From NCBI RefSeq assembly GCF_900119365.1, contig NZ_FPJO01000008.1:124001-188000 (forward strand): a DNA stretch of 64,000 nt, in the 5' to 3' direction. This document shows, in pieces, positions 25,706-34,490 of this stretch (position 1 is its first letter; each line of letters opens with the position of its first letter). The notes beneath the pieces were generated by a model. It made no database searches. It had not been told where the DNA came from and saw only the letters and a program-made list of their open reading frames with translations. A program made the translations under genes and the position numbers. Origin of the DNA: Streptomyces atratus. GTDB lineage: Bacteria > Actinomycetota > Actinomycetes > Streptomycetales > Streptomycetaceae.

Positions 25706-26833
25706 ATGACGGCATTCTCGCTCGAACCGGCACAAACCGCCTGGTGTGAAGAGCTGAGGACCCTTGCCGAGCAGAGTCTGCGCCCCCTCGCGGAGAAAGG
25801 TGACCCCGGGCATGTCAACCGCCCCCTGATCGCCGCACTCGGCGAATCGGGCCTCCTCGACCGGATGCTGGACTCCGGCGCCCTCGGCCTCTGCCTGCTC
25901 CGCGAGTCCCTGGCCCGCGGCTGCACCGAGGCCGAGACCGCACTGGCCCTCCAGGGCCTCGGCACCCACCCGCTGGTCCGCTCGGGCACCCCGGCCCAGC
26001 GCGAGCGCTGGCTCCCCGAGGTGCGGGCGGGCCGCGCCGTCGCCGCCTTCGCGCTCAGCGAGCCGGGCGCGGGCTCCGACGCGGGGGCCCTCGCCCTGAG
26101 CGCCGAACACACCCCCGGCGGCTGGCGGCTGACCGGTGAGAAGTGCTGGATCTCCAACGCGCCGGAGGCCGACTTCTACACGGTCTTCGCCCGCACGACC
26201 CAGGGTGCGGGCTCCCGCGGCGTCACCGCGTTCCTGGTCCCCGCCGACCGCCCCGGACTGACCGGTACCGCCCTGGACATGCTCTCGCCGCACCCCATCG
26301 GGGCGCTGGACTTCGACGGTGTCCCGGTCACCCCCGACGACGTCCTCGGAGAGCCGGACCGGGGCTTCCGGGTCGCCATGGACACCCTCAACCTGTTCCG
26401 CCCCAGCGTCGGCGCGTTCGCCGTCGGCATGGCCCGCGCGGCCCTCGACGCCACGGTGGAGCACACCGCCCACCGCACCGCGTTCGGCGGCCCGCTGAAG
26501 GACCTTCAGGCCGTCTCCCACCAGGTCGCCGAAATGGCGACCCGGACCGAGGCCGCCCGGCTCCTGGTCTACGCGGCCGCCGCCGCGTACGACGCGGGGG
26601 AGTCCGGCGTGCCGCGCCGGGCCGCCATGGCGAAGCTGTACGCCACCGAGACCGCGCAGTACGTCGTCGACACCGCCGTCCAACTGCACGGCGCCCGCGC
26701 CCTGCGCCGCGGCCACCTCCTGGAACACCTCTACCGGGAGGTCCGCGCGCCACGGATCTACGAGGGCGCCAGCGAGGTCCAGCGCACCATCATCGCCAAG
26801 GAGCTGTACGCGAGCCGGGAGGCGTCCGTATGA
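25706..26833 (+). CDS. Acyl-CoA dehydrogenase
   Basis: A 375-residue FAD acyl-CoA dehydrogenase. FALSEPGAGSDAGALA and KCWISNAPEADFY are the two family signatures, TAFGGPLKDLQAVSHQVAEM lies in the C-terminal helical domain, and the catalytic Glu is in IYEGASEVQRTII. In the aminobenzoate pathway an acyl-CoA dehydrogenase oxidises the alicyclic CoA ester after the monooxygenase/reductase step, and this enzyme is placed accordingly. It is transcribed divergently from the ligase across the shared operator and overlaps ridA by ATGA. Confidence 0.92.
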   Translation: MTAFSLEPAQTAWCEELRTLAEQSLRPLAEKGDPGHVNRPLIAALGESGLLDRMLDSGALGLCLLRESLARGCTEAETALALQGLGTHPLVRSGTPAQRERWLPEVRAGRAVAAFALSEPGAGSDAGALALSAEHTPGGWRLTGEKCWISNAPEADFYTVFARTTQGAGSRGVTAFLVPADRPGLTGTALDMLSPHPIGALDFDGVPVTPDDVLGEPDRGFRVAMDTLNLFRPSVGAFAVGMARAALDATVEHTAHRTAFGGPLKDLQAVSHQVAEMATRTEAARLLVYAAAAAYDAGESGVPRRAAMAKLYATETAQYVVDTAVQLHGARALRRGHLLEHLYREVRAPRIYEGASEVQRTIIAKELYASREASV

Positions 26834-27231
26834 GTCCGGTCCACCGGATCAACCCCGTCGAGCTGTCCCCGCCCACGGGCTTCTCGCACGCCGTCACCGT
26901 GACCGGCGGCCACCTGGTCTTCCTGGCCGGGCAGACCGCCCTCGACCAGGACGGCAAGGTCGTCGGTGACGATCTGCCCGAGCAGTTCGCGACGGCGCTC
27001 ACCAACCTGCTCACCGCGCTGGGCGCGGCGGGCGGCGCCCCGACGGACCTCGCCCGGGTCACCGTGTACGCCACCGATGTGGCCGACTACCGCGAACGGG
27101 CCGAGGAACTGGGCCGGATCTGGCGGCGGCTGGCGGGCCGCGACTACCCGGCGATGGCGGTCATCGGTGTGGCCAGGCTCTGGGACGAGCAGGCCCTGGT
27201 CGAGATCGACGGGGTGGCCGTACTGCCGTGA
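26830..27231 (+). CDS. RidA-family enamine/imine deaminase
   Basis: A 133-residue RidA/YjgF-family protein. LVFLAGQTALDQDGKVVGDD and ARVTVYATDVADYRERAEEL match the trimer core. The canonical RidA Arg105 region reads AMAVIGVARLWDEQALVEIDG, so the carboxylate-binding Arg is present (VARL). RidA proteins hydrolyse reactive enamines and imines. Its start overlaps the acyl-CoA dehydrogenase stop. The reduced aminobenzoyl-CoA intermediate is an enamine, so this protein may remove its amino group; that role is inferred. Confidence 0.9.
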   Translation: MSPVHRINPVELSPPTGFSHAVTVTGGHLVFLAGQTALDQDGKVVGDDLPEQFATALTNLLTALGAAGGAPTDLARVTVYATDVADYRERAEELGRIWRRLAGRDYPAMAVIGVARLWDEQALVEIDGVAVLP

Positions 27232-27236
27232 ACGCA

Positions 27237-27268
27237 CCGTACGGGCCCGGTGATCCGGGCCCGTACGG
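27237..27268. terminator. Perfect 14-bp hairpin between convergent genes
   Basis: CCGTACGGGCCCGG (27237-27250), TGAT loop, and its exact complement (27255-27268). It lies between the converging ridA and FAD monooxygenase genes and can serve both strands. Confidence 0.85.
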
Positions 27269-27299
27269 CCATGCGCGCATCAGCGCGCATCGGTGCCGA

Positions 27300-28433
27300 T
27301 CAGTACGGCTTCACCAGCACGTGCGCCGCACCCGGAATGCCGACCTTCAGCAGCTCGTCCTCCTTGGACGTCGTCCCGCTGCCCGTCTCCTGCTTGAGCA
27401 CCGCACGCGACATGGCCTGCACCCACATGGCCCGGGGGCGGCGGCGCGCCTCCCACGCGTCGAGGGCCGCGGCCACCTCGGCCTCGGCGTCCAGCGACTC
27501 GGCGAGCACCAGCGCGTCCTCGACGGCCATCGCCGCGCCCTGCGCGATGTGCGGGGTGGAGGCGTGCGCGGCGTCACCGGCCAGCACGACCCGGCCGACG
27601 TGCCACGGTTCCTCGACCGTCACCTGGGAGATCCGCGAGTACACCACCGAGGCCGGGTCGGTCACGGTGGCGAGCGCCTCGGCGACCGGTCCGGAGAACA
27701 TCGACAGCCGCTCCGTGAGCTGCTCGTGGGCCCGCTCCGGGTCCGGCCGGAAGTCCTCGGCCTCCGCGAACACCGCACCCAGGTACATCAGTTCCTCGGT
27801 GATCGGGGTGAGCAGCGCCTTGGCGTCCTTGCCCGCGGTGCCCATCACCACGCCCCGCACCTGTGGCTGCCGGGGAACCGTCACCCGCCAGTTGGCGAAG
27901 CCGGTGTACTCGGGGGTGTAGCGGTCCCCGTAGAGCCGGGTGCGCAGCGGCGAACCGATGCCGTCGAAGCCGACCACCAGGTCCCAGCGGCCCGAGGAGC
28001 CGTCGGACAGGGTGACGTCCACGCCCTGGCCGTCGTCGGTCAGTTCGGTGATGGTGGTGCCGATGCGGATCTTCGCGCCCGCGCCGACGGCGGCGGAGTT
28101 CAGCACCCGGGCCAGGGCGGGGCGCGGGATGCCGTTGTTGGAGGGGGCGTCGCCCATCCGGGGCTGGGGTATCTCGGCGAGCGTGTTGCCGGCCGGGTCG
28201 GCGATGGTCAGGACCTCCCACTCGAAGCCCGCCTCCAGGCAGTCGTCGAGGACCCCGATCTCCCGCATCACGTGCAGTGCGTTGGACGGCTGGATGATGC
28301 CGACGCCGAGCGCGTCCACCTCGTCACGGAGCTCGGCGACCTCGACGGTGTGGCCGCGCCGGGCCAGCGCGGTGGCGAGGGTGAGCCCGCCGATGCCGCC
28401 GCCGTGAATCAGGACGCGCAGGGGTGTTGCCAT
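27300..28433 (-). CDS. FAD-dependent monooxygenase (PHBH fold) downstream of conservon 2
   Basis: A 377-residue flavoprotein hydroxylase. VLIHGGGIGGLTLATALARRG is the FAD dinucleotide fold, DLVVGFDGIGSPLR the DG motif, and VVLAGDAAHASTPHIAQGAAMAVEDA the GD motif with the FAD ribityl site. The ATG at 28433 has GGAG nine bases upstream. It follows cvnD by 53 bases on the same strand and is likely the last gene of that operon, taking the position that a P450 occupies in the conservon at 1.4 kb. It could also serve the adjacent aromatic pathway. The substrate is unknown. Confidence 0.9.
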   Translation of the reverse strand: MATPLRVLIHGGGIGGLTLATALARRGHTVEVAELRDEVDALGVGIIQPSNALHVMREIGVLDDCLEAGFEWEVLTIADPAGNTLAEIPQPRMGDAPSNNGIPRPALARVLNSAAVGAGAKIRIGTTITELTDDGQGVDVTLSDGSSGRWDLVVGFDGIGSPLRTRLYGDRYTPEYTGFANWRVTVPRQPQVRGVVMGTAGKDAKALLTPITEELMYLGAVFAEAEDFRPDPERAHEQLTERLSMFSGPVAEALATVTDPASVVYSRISQVTVEEPWHVGRVVLAGDAAHASTPHIAQGAAMAVEDALVLAESLDAEAEVAAALDAWEARRRPRAMWVQAMSRAVLKQETGSGTTSKEDELLKVGIPGAAHVLVKPY

Positions 28434-28486
28434 CTCAGGTGTCTCCAGAGCGGGAAAGGTAAAGGGCGATACGGGGGAGCGGACGG

Positions 28487-29056
28487 TCAGCCGGCCGCGA
28501 CGGGCAGGCTCATCAGGTGGTCCACCAGGGCCAGCAGCACGTCCCGGCCGAACGGCCGCTCGCGGACGTCGCCGATCAGCAGCGGTACGTGCGGGTCGAG
28601 GTCGAGAGCGGCCCTGATCTCGTCCGGTGTACGGGTGTTGTGGCCGTGGAAGCAGTTGATCGCGACCACGAACGGGATGTCCCGGCTCTCGTAGAAGTCG
28701 ATCGAGGCGAAGCTCGTCTCCAGCCTGCGGGTGTCGGCGATCACCACACCGCCGAGCGCCCCGTTGACCAGGTCGTTCCACATGAACCAGAAGCGTTCCT
28801 GGCCGGGGGTGCCGAAGAGGTAGACCACCAGCTCGGGACTGACCGTGATCCGGCCGAAGTCCAGCGCCACGGTGGTCGTGTCCTTCTGGCCGATGCCGGC
28901 CAGGTCGTCGACGCCGATGCTGGCCTTGGTCAGGTACTCCTCGGTGCGCAGCGGCGCGACCTCGCTGACCGCGCCCACCAGGGTGGTCTTGCCGACGCCG
29001 AAGCCTCCGGCGATAAGTATCTTGACGGCGGCGGGGGCCGCCTGACTGCTTGTCAT
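28487..29056 (-). CDS. cvnD: CvnD, MglA-like small GTPase (conservon 2)
   Basis: A 189-residue GTPase. Walker A is GGFGVGKTT, switch II FGTPGQERF, and the NKxD position is altered (INCFHG). It is the same size and layout as the CvnD at 3.6 kb but clearly divergent in sequence. It starts six bases after the cvnC stop, as the fourth gene of a minus-strand cvnABCD operon. Confidence 0.93.
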   Translation of the reverse strand: MTSSQAAPAAVKILIAGGFGVGKTTLVGAVSEVAPLRTEEYLTKASIGVDDLAGIGQKDTTTVALDFGRITVSPELVVYLFGTPGQERFWFMWNDLVNGALGGVVIADTRRLETSFASIDFYESRDIPFVVAINCFHGHNTRTPDEIRAALDLDPHVPLLIGDVRERPFGRDVLLALVDHLMSLPVAAG

Positions 29057-29062
29057 CTTGGT

Positions 29063-29467
29063 TCAGAGTCTCCGGAGTCCGTCACGAACGGCGGCCAGCA
29101 TGCCCATGTCGGCCCCGCCCGCCACCCGCGCCACCGAGAGCGGGGCGCGGGCCAGCAGCAGGCCCTGGGCGACGAGGTCGGCCAGCAGGATCTTGGTCAC
29201 CGATACCGGGAGGCCGAGGTCGGAGGCGACCTCGGCGACCGCGGCCGGGAGGCGGCAGCGCTCCAGGATCATCCGGTGTTCCGGCTGGAGCCTCCCGGGC
29301 CGGACCGGCGCACCGTGCTCGTCCCGGGGGTCCTGCGCGGTCGTGAGCACGGTGATGAGGCTGAAGTCGTCCCGCTCGGGAGCGGTCCGGCCCCGGGTGA
29401 TGGTGTACGGGCGCACCATCGTGCCCGCCCCGTCCTCCTCGGCCTCGTCCTCCCAGTACGGGGTCAC
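29063..29467 (-). CDS. cvnC: CvnC, DUF742 protein (conservon 2)
   Basis: A 134-residue DUF742 protein. An acidic N-terminus (YWEDEAEEDGAG) leads to MVRPYTITRGRTAP, the family opening. A winged-helix segment follows (LPAAVAEVASDLGLPVSVTK), then a short helical tail with GLRRL. It overlaps cvnB by ATGA. The role is inferred from the conserved operon order. Confidence 0.93.
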   Translation of the reverse strand: MTPYWEDEAEEDGAGTMVRPYTITRGRTAPERDDFSLITVLTTAQDPRDEHGAPVRPGRLQPEHRMILERCRLPAAVAEVASDLGLPVSVTKILLADLVAQGLLLARAPLSVARVAGGADMGMLAAVRDGLRRL

Positions 29468-29898
29468 GCGCGCTGCCCGTCCCCGGTACCGAAGGCGTCG
29501 AACTCACGGACCGGGGTGCTGAGCTTCTGGCCGACCTGCTGCACGAGGTTGTGCATGGCGAGCGACATGATCTCGGCGTCCACCTCCTGGGAGGCGATGA
29601 CGGCCAGGTGGGTGCCCTGGGCGGCGGCGATGATGAAGAGCCAGAGCTCGTTCAGCTCGACGATCACCTGGTGCACGCCGCCGCCGTTGAAGAGCTGGCC
29701 GACGCCGCGGGCCAGGCTCTGCTGGCCGGTGCAGATGGCGGCCAGCCGTTCGGCGTCGGAGCGGTCGATGGTGCGCGAGTGGCTCACCACGAGTCCGTCG
29801 TCGGACAGCAGGACGGCGTTCTGGGTCTCGGCCACCGAGTCCACCAGGCCGTCGAGCAGCCAGTCGAGATCCTGGTGGGTGGCGGTTGTGCGTGTCAT
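29464..29898 (-). CDS. cvnB: CvnB, roadblock/LC7 protein (conservon 2)
   Basis: A 144-residue roadblock protein starting MTRTTATHQDLDWLLDGLVD, with the NAVLLSDDGLVVSHS core strand-turn of the family. ATGA overlaps join it to cvnA upstream and cvnC downstream. It presumably regulates the GTPase CvnD encoded next door. Confidence 0.93.
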   Translation of the reverse strand: MTRTTATHQDLDWLLDGLVDSVAETQNAVLLSDDGLVVSHSRTIDRSDAERLAAICTGQQSLARGVGQLFNGGGVHQVIVELNELWLFIIAAAQGTHLAVIASQEVDAEIMSLAMHNLVQQVGQKLSTPVREFDAFGTGDGQRA

Positions 29899-32780
29899 GG
29901 CCGTTCTTCTCTCGTGGGCTGGGGGATGGCGGGCGGTGCGGGCTGCTGCGGTGCCTCGTCGGTCGCGCGGGCGGCACGGGACCGGCGCTGGAACGCCCCG
30001 ATCGCGGCTCCGGCCCGGCGTGGCTCCGGTCGTGGCAGCGGGTTCTCCGGCCGGCTCGGCGGCTGCGGTGCGGCGGGCCGGGCGGCCGGGGCGATGCGCA
30101 GTTCGTCGGCCAGGCTGGCCTGCCGGACCCGGCGCGGCAACGGGGGTTCCGCACCGGGGGCGGGGAGCGCGGGCGGCTCGGACCCGTGCTCGGTGTTCCG
30201 GGCGCGGACGGCTTCCGGCTCCGGCGGCGCGGGGTGGTCCGGCTCGGACACCGGCAGCGGGGCGGGCCGGACGCCCTGTGGACCGGACTGCCGTGGTGCC
30301 GGGATCGGCAGGGACGTACGGTCCGCCCCGGCGCCGGAGGAGTACGGGGCGGCGTAGGGCTGCTGCGGGTTCCCGTACGGCTCCTCGGGCGCCGTGTACG
30401 GGGGCTGGTCCACGGGGTACTGACCGGCGGCCGTCATATAGGGCTGCCCGGCCGGTCCGTAGGGGTCCTCGTGCGTGGCGTACGGCGCGGCGTAGGGGCT
30501 CGCCGGTGCTCCGAACGCCCCGCCGGGTGCCGGGTTCGCGGGCTCCGGTGCCGCGTACGGCGGTTCCTGGCCCGCGAACGGGGGCTCGGCCGGCTGGTAG
30601 GGCTGCTCCTGCTCCGGTGCCGGGTACGGCTGCTCGGTGGTGGCGTACGGGACACCCGCCGTGTTCAGCGCGGTGACTCCGGCCAGCGCCTGACCCTGTA
30701 CGCGGGTGGGCAGCGCGTCGCCGGGCGCGGGGGCCGCGGGGGCCGCGGGCGCGGCGGGTGCGGCGGGGGCCGGCACACCGACCGGGCCGGTCCGCGGTTC
30801 GGCGACGGTCAGCTCGTCGGGGACGAGCAGGACCACGCGGGTACCGCCGTACGCCGAGGAGCGGAACTCCACCCGCAGACCGTGCTGGTCCGCGAGCCGG
30901 GCGATCACGTACAGACCGAGACGGATGTCGTCGGAGTGGGCGAGCACGTCCATCCGGGGCGGCCGGACCATGAGCTCGTTGGCCGCCGCCAGTTGCTCCT
31001 CGTCCATCCCGAGGCCGCGGTCCTCGACCTCGATGGCCAGACCGCGGCTCACCTTGGCGGCCCTGACCTCGACCGGGCTCGGCGGCCGGGAGAAGCTGAG
31101 CGCGTTCTCGATGAGCTCGGCGAGCACGTGGGAGACCGGGCCGACGGCCCGCTCCGACAGCCACGGGCTGCCGTCGAGGTCCAGCACCACCCGTCGGTAG
31201 TCCTGCACCTCGCCCTGGGCGGACCGCATCACGTCCAGCAGCGGAACCGGCTTGCGCCAGCGCCGGTGCGGGGAACCGCCCGCGAGAATCACCAGGTTCT
31301 CCTCGTACCGCCGCAGCCGGGCGGTGAGGTGGTCGAGGTCGAAGAGGCCGTCGAGCACCTCGGGGTCCTCGTGCTTGCGCTCCAGCTCGTCCAGCTTCTT
31401 CAGCTGCTGGCCGATCAACTGCTGCGTGCGGCGGGCGATGCGCTGGAGCAGTCGCTCGAAGCCGCGGTGCTGGTCGGCCTGTTTGACGGCCGCCGCCAGC
31501 GCACTGGTGCGCGCCAGGTTGAGCGCGTTGCCGAGCTGGGTCAGTTCGTCGCTCTTGCTGCCCTTGTTGTCGTGCTCGATGGCACGCGCCTCGGCCTCGA
31601 CGTCGATCCGCTCGCCCTGACCGAGCCGCTCGACGACATCCGGCAGCGCCTTCTCCAGTTCCTCGGCCCGCTCCTGCAGACTGCCGATCCGGCGGCGGAG
31701 GTTACGGGTGAGGCGCCAGGTGGTCCAGATGACCGCGATCACGGCCACCAGACCGACGACCGTGGTCAGCACCATCTTGAACAGCAGCGACATGACGCTG
31801 CCCTTGCCCTCCTCGACCACACTGGCGGTGCGGTGCTCCAGCAGCTTCTCGATCTGCGGGGTGAGCTCGTCCATCGCTCCGCGCCAGGTCTTCTCCTGGG
31901 CGCCGAGGGTGACGAACCCCTTCGCGTCGGCATCGGCCGGACGCAGCACCTCGTTCTCCACCTGCGTCTTGGTCTTCCAGGCCGCGCTGCGGGTGATCTT
32001 CTCCCACATCGCCTTCTCGTCCGGGGGCAGCTGGGGAACGACCTTGGTGGAGTACTGGAGTTCCTGGCCGGAAACCGCCTCCCGGACCTGCTTCAGATCC
32101 TCGGTGCCCAGTTTCCCCTTGGGCCAGCCGCGCGCCAGCAGGGCGTCCGAACGGGAGATCATCTCCTTGGTCCAGAACAGGTCGACCAGCGGCTGCGAGA
32201 GCGTGGTGATCCGGCCGTTGTCGACATGGCTGAGCGCCGCGAAGAGCTGGAGGTCGACCGCGATCAGATCCGTGTAGTAGCCGTACACGGCCTCCTGCTG
32301 GTCGCTGCCGCCGTCGTCGACGAGCGCGCGCTGGGCCGGCAGCTGGTTGATGGCCTCGCGGGCCTTGCCCACCGCGTCACGGACCTCGGCGGGAGCGTCG
32401 TCGGTCGCCACGTCGGAGAGCGTCTGGAAGCTCTCGACGGCGTCGTCGGTCAGCTTGCGCTGCCGCTGGAGTTCGTCGGTGGCGCCCTTGTGCCGGGCGA
32501 GCGCCTCGGCACTGAGCCGGCGCTCCGCCTGGAGGTTGTAGTACACGATGTTGGACGGCTGGCCGGCCTTCTGCGCCAACTGCCCCTGAGCAGCCTGGCG
32601 CTGGAAGTCCAGCAGAGTCTGACCACTGGTGACGGCCCAGAGGGCGGCCAGTGCGACGCCGGGAACGATGGCCAGAACGAGCAGGGCTGTCCGCAGCGAC
32701 ATGGTGGTCGACTCGGTCCGCCGTGAGGCGCGCGTGCGCAGGGCGTGCTCCTTGTTGATGCCAGCCTCAGGACTGGGCAA
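29895..32780 (-). CDS. cvnA: CvnA, large transmembrane sensor ATPase (conservon 2)
   Basis: About 960 residues. There is an N-terminal membrane helix (LRTALLVLAIVPGVALAALWAV), a long extracellular helical sensor of roughly 300 residues (nitrate/nitrite-sensor-like four-helix type), a second membrane helix (VVGLVAVIAVIWTTWRL), a HAMP-like linker, and a GHKL ATPase (AELIENALSFSRP, EDRGLGMDEEQ, RLGLYVIARLADQHG). A roughly 250-residue Pro-rich tail follows with many PY-containing repeats. The start is uncertain. The TTG at 32780 has no ribosome site, an AAGGAG stands six bases before a CTG at 32741, and an ATG lies at 32702. AT-rich DNA upstream holds a TAATAT box (32812-32807). Confidence 0.9.
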   Translation of the reverse strand: MPSPEAGINKEHALRTRASRRTESTTMSLRTALLVLAIVPGVALAALWAVTSGQTLLDFQRQAAQGQLAQKAGQPSNIVYYNLQAERRLSAEALARHKGATDELQRQRKLTDDAVESFQTLSDVATDDAPAEVRDAVGKAREAINQLPAQRALVDDGGSDQQEAVYGYYTDLIAVDLQLFAALSHVDNGRITTLSQPLVDLFWTKEMISRSDALLARGWPKGKLGTEDLKQVREAVSGQELQYSTKVVPQLPPDEKAMWEKITRSAAWKTKTQVENEVLRPADADAKGFVTLGAQEKTWRGAMDELTPQIEKLLEHRTASVVEEGKGSVMSLLFKMVLTTVVGLVAVIAVIWTTWRLTRNLRRRIGSLQERAEELEKALPDVVERLGQGERIDVEAEARAIEHDNKGSKSDELTQLGNALNLARTSALAAAVKQADQHRGFERLLQRIARRTQQLIGQQLKKLDELERKHEDPEVLDGLFDLDHLTARLRRYEENLVILAGGSPHRRWRKPVPLLDVMRSAQGEVQDYRRVVLDLDGSPWLSERAVGPVSHVLAELIENALSFSRPPSPVEVRAAKVSRGLAIEVEDRGLGMDEEQLAAANELMVRPPRMDVLAHSDDIRLGLYVIARLADQHGLRVEFRSSAYGGTRVVLLVPDELTVAEPRTGPVGVPAPAAPAAPAAPAAPAPGDALPTRVQGQALAGVTALNTAGVPYATTEQPYPAPEQEQPYQPAEPPFAGQEPPYAAPEPANPAPGGAFGAPASPYAAPYATHEDPYGPAGQPYMTAAGQYPVDQPPYTAPEEPYGNPQQPYAAPYSSGAGADRTSLPIPAPRQSGPQGVRPAPLPVSEPDHPAPPEPEAVRARNTEHGSEPPALPAPGAEPPLPRRVRQASLADELRIAPAARPAAPQPPSRPENPLPRPEPRRAGAAIGAFQRRSRAARATDEAPQQPAPPAIPQPTREERP

Positions 32781-33109
32781 ATCCGTTGAGAACTTTCGAC
32801 AGATAGATATTAGGCACAGTGAAAAAATGAAAAGAAAGTGGGCTCACAAGTGCATCACCGGTCACGCACAGCCCCACCGCGGCCATCCTGAAGTAGCTGA
32901 TGACCGGCCCCGTCGCCGCCCACCTGGTGGGCCGAACCGCCTGCCGCACCGGCCGGATCGACCACGGCGAGCTGCTCTTCGACGAACCGGACCAGCAGCT
33001 GACGGAGGGGAACCGAGACCACGGAGCCTCCGGGCATCCGCCGCACGAAGCGCGAATGCCCCGCACGGGTTCCCACGCACAGCAGGCCCCCACGACTAGC
33101 CTCCGCATC
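32781..33109. other. Divergent intergenic region between cvnA and the CysRS-like gene
   Basis: About 330 bases. The first 70 are conspicuously AT-rich and include a minus-strand TAATAT (32812-32807), a plausible -10 for conservon 2. The rest is open in the frame of the following gene, but I see no family similarity before the ATG at 33110, so it is treated as untranslated. Confidence 0.4.
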
Positions 33110-33934
33110 ATGCTGCGTATCGCCGACGCCCGCACCGGCCACCTCGTGGAAGTCCCCGCCGCCCCACGCCGCCTGCTGCGCAGCTGCGTCCACCTGCCGG
33201 ACATCGGCACGGGCCCGGACACCGGCACCGGGCTCGGCCCCGTGCACCTGCGCGTCCCCCTGATCGGCGACGTGCTGGCACGCACCGCCGAACTGAACGG
33301 CCTCCAGGTCGTCACGGTCCTCACCACCCCGGAGCTGACGCACGACCGGGCCCGGGCCCTGGACCGGGTGATGGCGGTGCTCGGCATCCATCCCCCCGCG
33401 GTCGTCGGAGCCCACCGCCCGGACGCGGCACTGGGCGGCCCCGCCGACGTCCACGTGGCCGCCGCCGGCACCGACCCGGACGACGCCGGAGGCGGCGCCC
33501 TGATCGAGGTGGGCCACGTCGCCACGGCTCCACCGACGGAGGACCTCCCCGGCCTCCCCGACCTCGCCGACCTTCCGGACCCAACGATGCCGGAGACCGC
33601 CGATCCACTGGCGGTACGCCTGCTGCTGCTCGGCCGCCCCTACGCAACTCCGGTCACGGTCACCGGTCCCGCGCTCGCCGAGGCCCGGCGGACACTGCGC
33701 GACTGGCGACGATCGGTCGCCGACTGGGCGCAGCAGCCGTCCAGACCGATCCCCACCGACCTGCTGCAGCAGTCGCATTCGGCCCTCACCGAGAATCTCG
33801 ACGTCGCCGCCGTCCTGGCGCTGCTGGCCGAGGTGGCGGAACGGCCCGATGTGCCGCCGGGCGCCAAGTTCGAGACCTTCGCCCATCTCGACCGCGTCCT
33901 CGGCCTGGACCTCGCCCGCGACATCGGCCACTAG
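33110..33934 (+). CDS. Cysteinyl-tRNA-synthetase-like protein lacking catalytic motifs
   Basis: About 274 residues starting MLRIADARTGHLVEVP. VHLRVPLIGDVLARTAELNG resembles the helix that follows the HIGH site in CysRS/MshC. DPLAVRLLLLGRPYATPVTV resembles the CysRS segment after KMSKS, and ALTENLDVAAVLALLAEV plus LDRVLGLDLARDI resemble its helical C-terminal domain. The HIGH, KMSKS and zinc-binding cysteines themselves are missing, so it cannot be an active synthetase. It may be a paralogue kept for binding or regulation. The ATG at 33110 is preferred; the frame is open further upstream without similarity. Confidence 0.7.
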   Translation: MLRIADARTGHLVEVPAAPRRLLRSCVHLPDIGTGPDTGTGLGPVHLRVPLIGDVLARTAELNGLQVVTVLTTPELTHDRARALDRVMAVLGIHPPAVVGAHRPDAALGGPADVHVAAAGTDPDDAGGGALIEVGHVATAPPTEDLPGLPDLADLPDPTMPETADPLAVRLLLLGRPYATPVTVTGPALAEARRTLRDWRRSVADWAQQPSRPIPTDLLQQSHSALTENLDVAAVLALLAEVAERPDVPPGAKFETFAHLDRVLGLDLARDIGH

Positions 33935-33960
33935 CGCCGCCCGCGACGCCCGACGCACGC

Positions 33961-34485
33961 TCAGCCGGGGACTCCCGCACCGATCCCCACACGAGACGTA
34001 GGCAGGGGAAATGTGTCAATGCCGCCTTCCGGGATTCCGATGACCTCGACAGCCACCCCTCGTGCTGCCAGGGCCTTCGCGGTCCGGGCCATGGTGATCC
34101 GGGAGAAGCCGAAGACGGAATCCGGGGTCAGGCTCTCGCGGTTCTTGAGCGGCATGGCAAGGACGATCCGCCTGGGCGTGAAGTCGTAGGGAAGCACGTA
34201 GTCGCCTCCGCTGCTCCGGGTGACCTTCGCAGCGAATTCTGCACGGACCCGGGCGGACTCCTGGAGCAGTTCCACTGCCACCCTGGCCCGGCCGAACAGG
34301 TGGCTCAGCGGACCGGAACCACTTGCGCGCTCGACGAGGACCAGGGTGCCGTCGGGCATGAGCAGGTCGCAGATCTCTACCTGGTCCCTGGGCCGGAGGG
34401 GATCGGTGACGTTCTTGGTGTCGAGACAGAGCCAGCCCGGCCGCTCATCGGCCACCCTGTTGTTGTACGTGTTCTCGGACACGGT
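33961..34485 (-). pseudogene. C-terminal fragment of a DUF6119 (TIGR04141-type) protein
   Basis: About 170 residues resemble the C-terminal third of DUF6119 proteins, which are normally over 500 residues and sporadically distributed on mobile DNA. SENTYNNRVADERPG, then EICDLLMPDG, VERASGSGPLSHLFGRARV and a closing alpha/beta segment are recognisable. Upstream of about 34485 the frame stays open, but the sequence no longer looks like the family. The N-terminal two thirds are therefore missing, and the fragment is best read as a gene remnant at a recombination junction. Confidence 0.65.
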
Positions 34486-34490
34486 GCGGA

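Noticed and set aside
32900..33109. N-terminal extension of the CysRS-like protein
   Set aside because: The frame is open, but the first 70 residues show no similarity and are Gly/Arg/His-rich; the ATG at 33110 begins the recognisable part.
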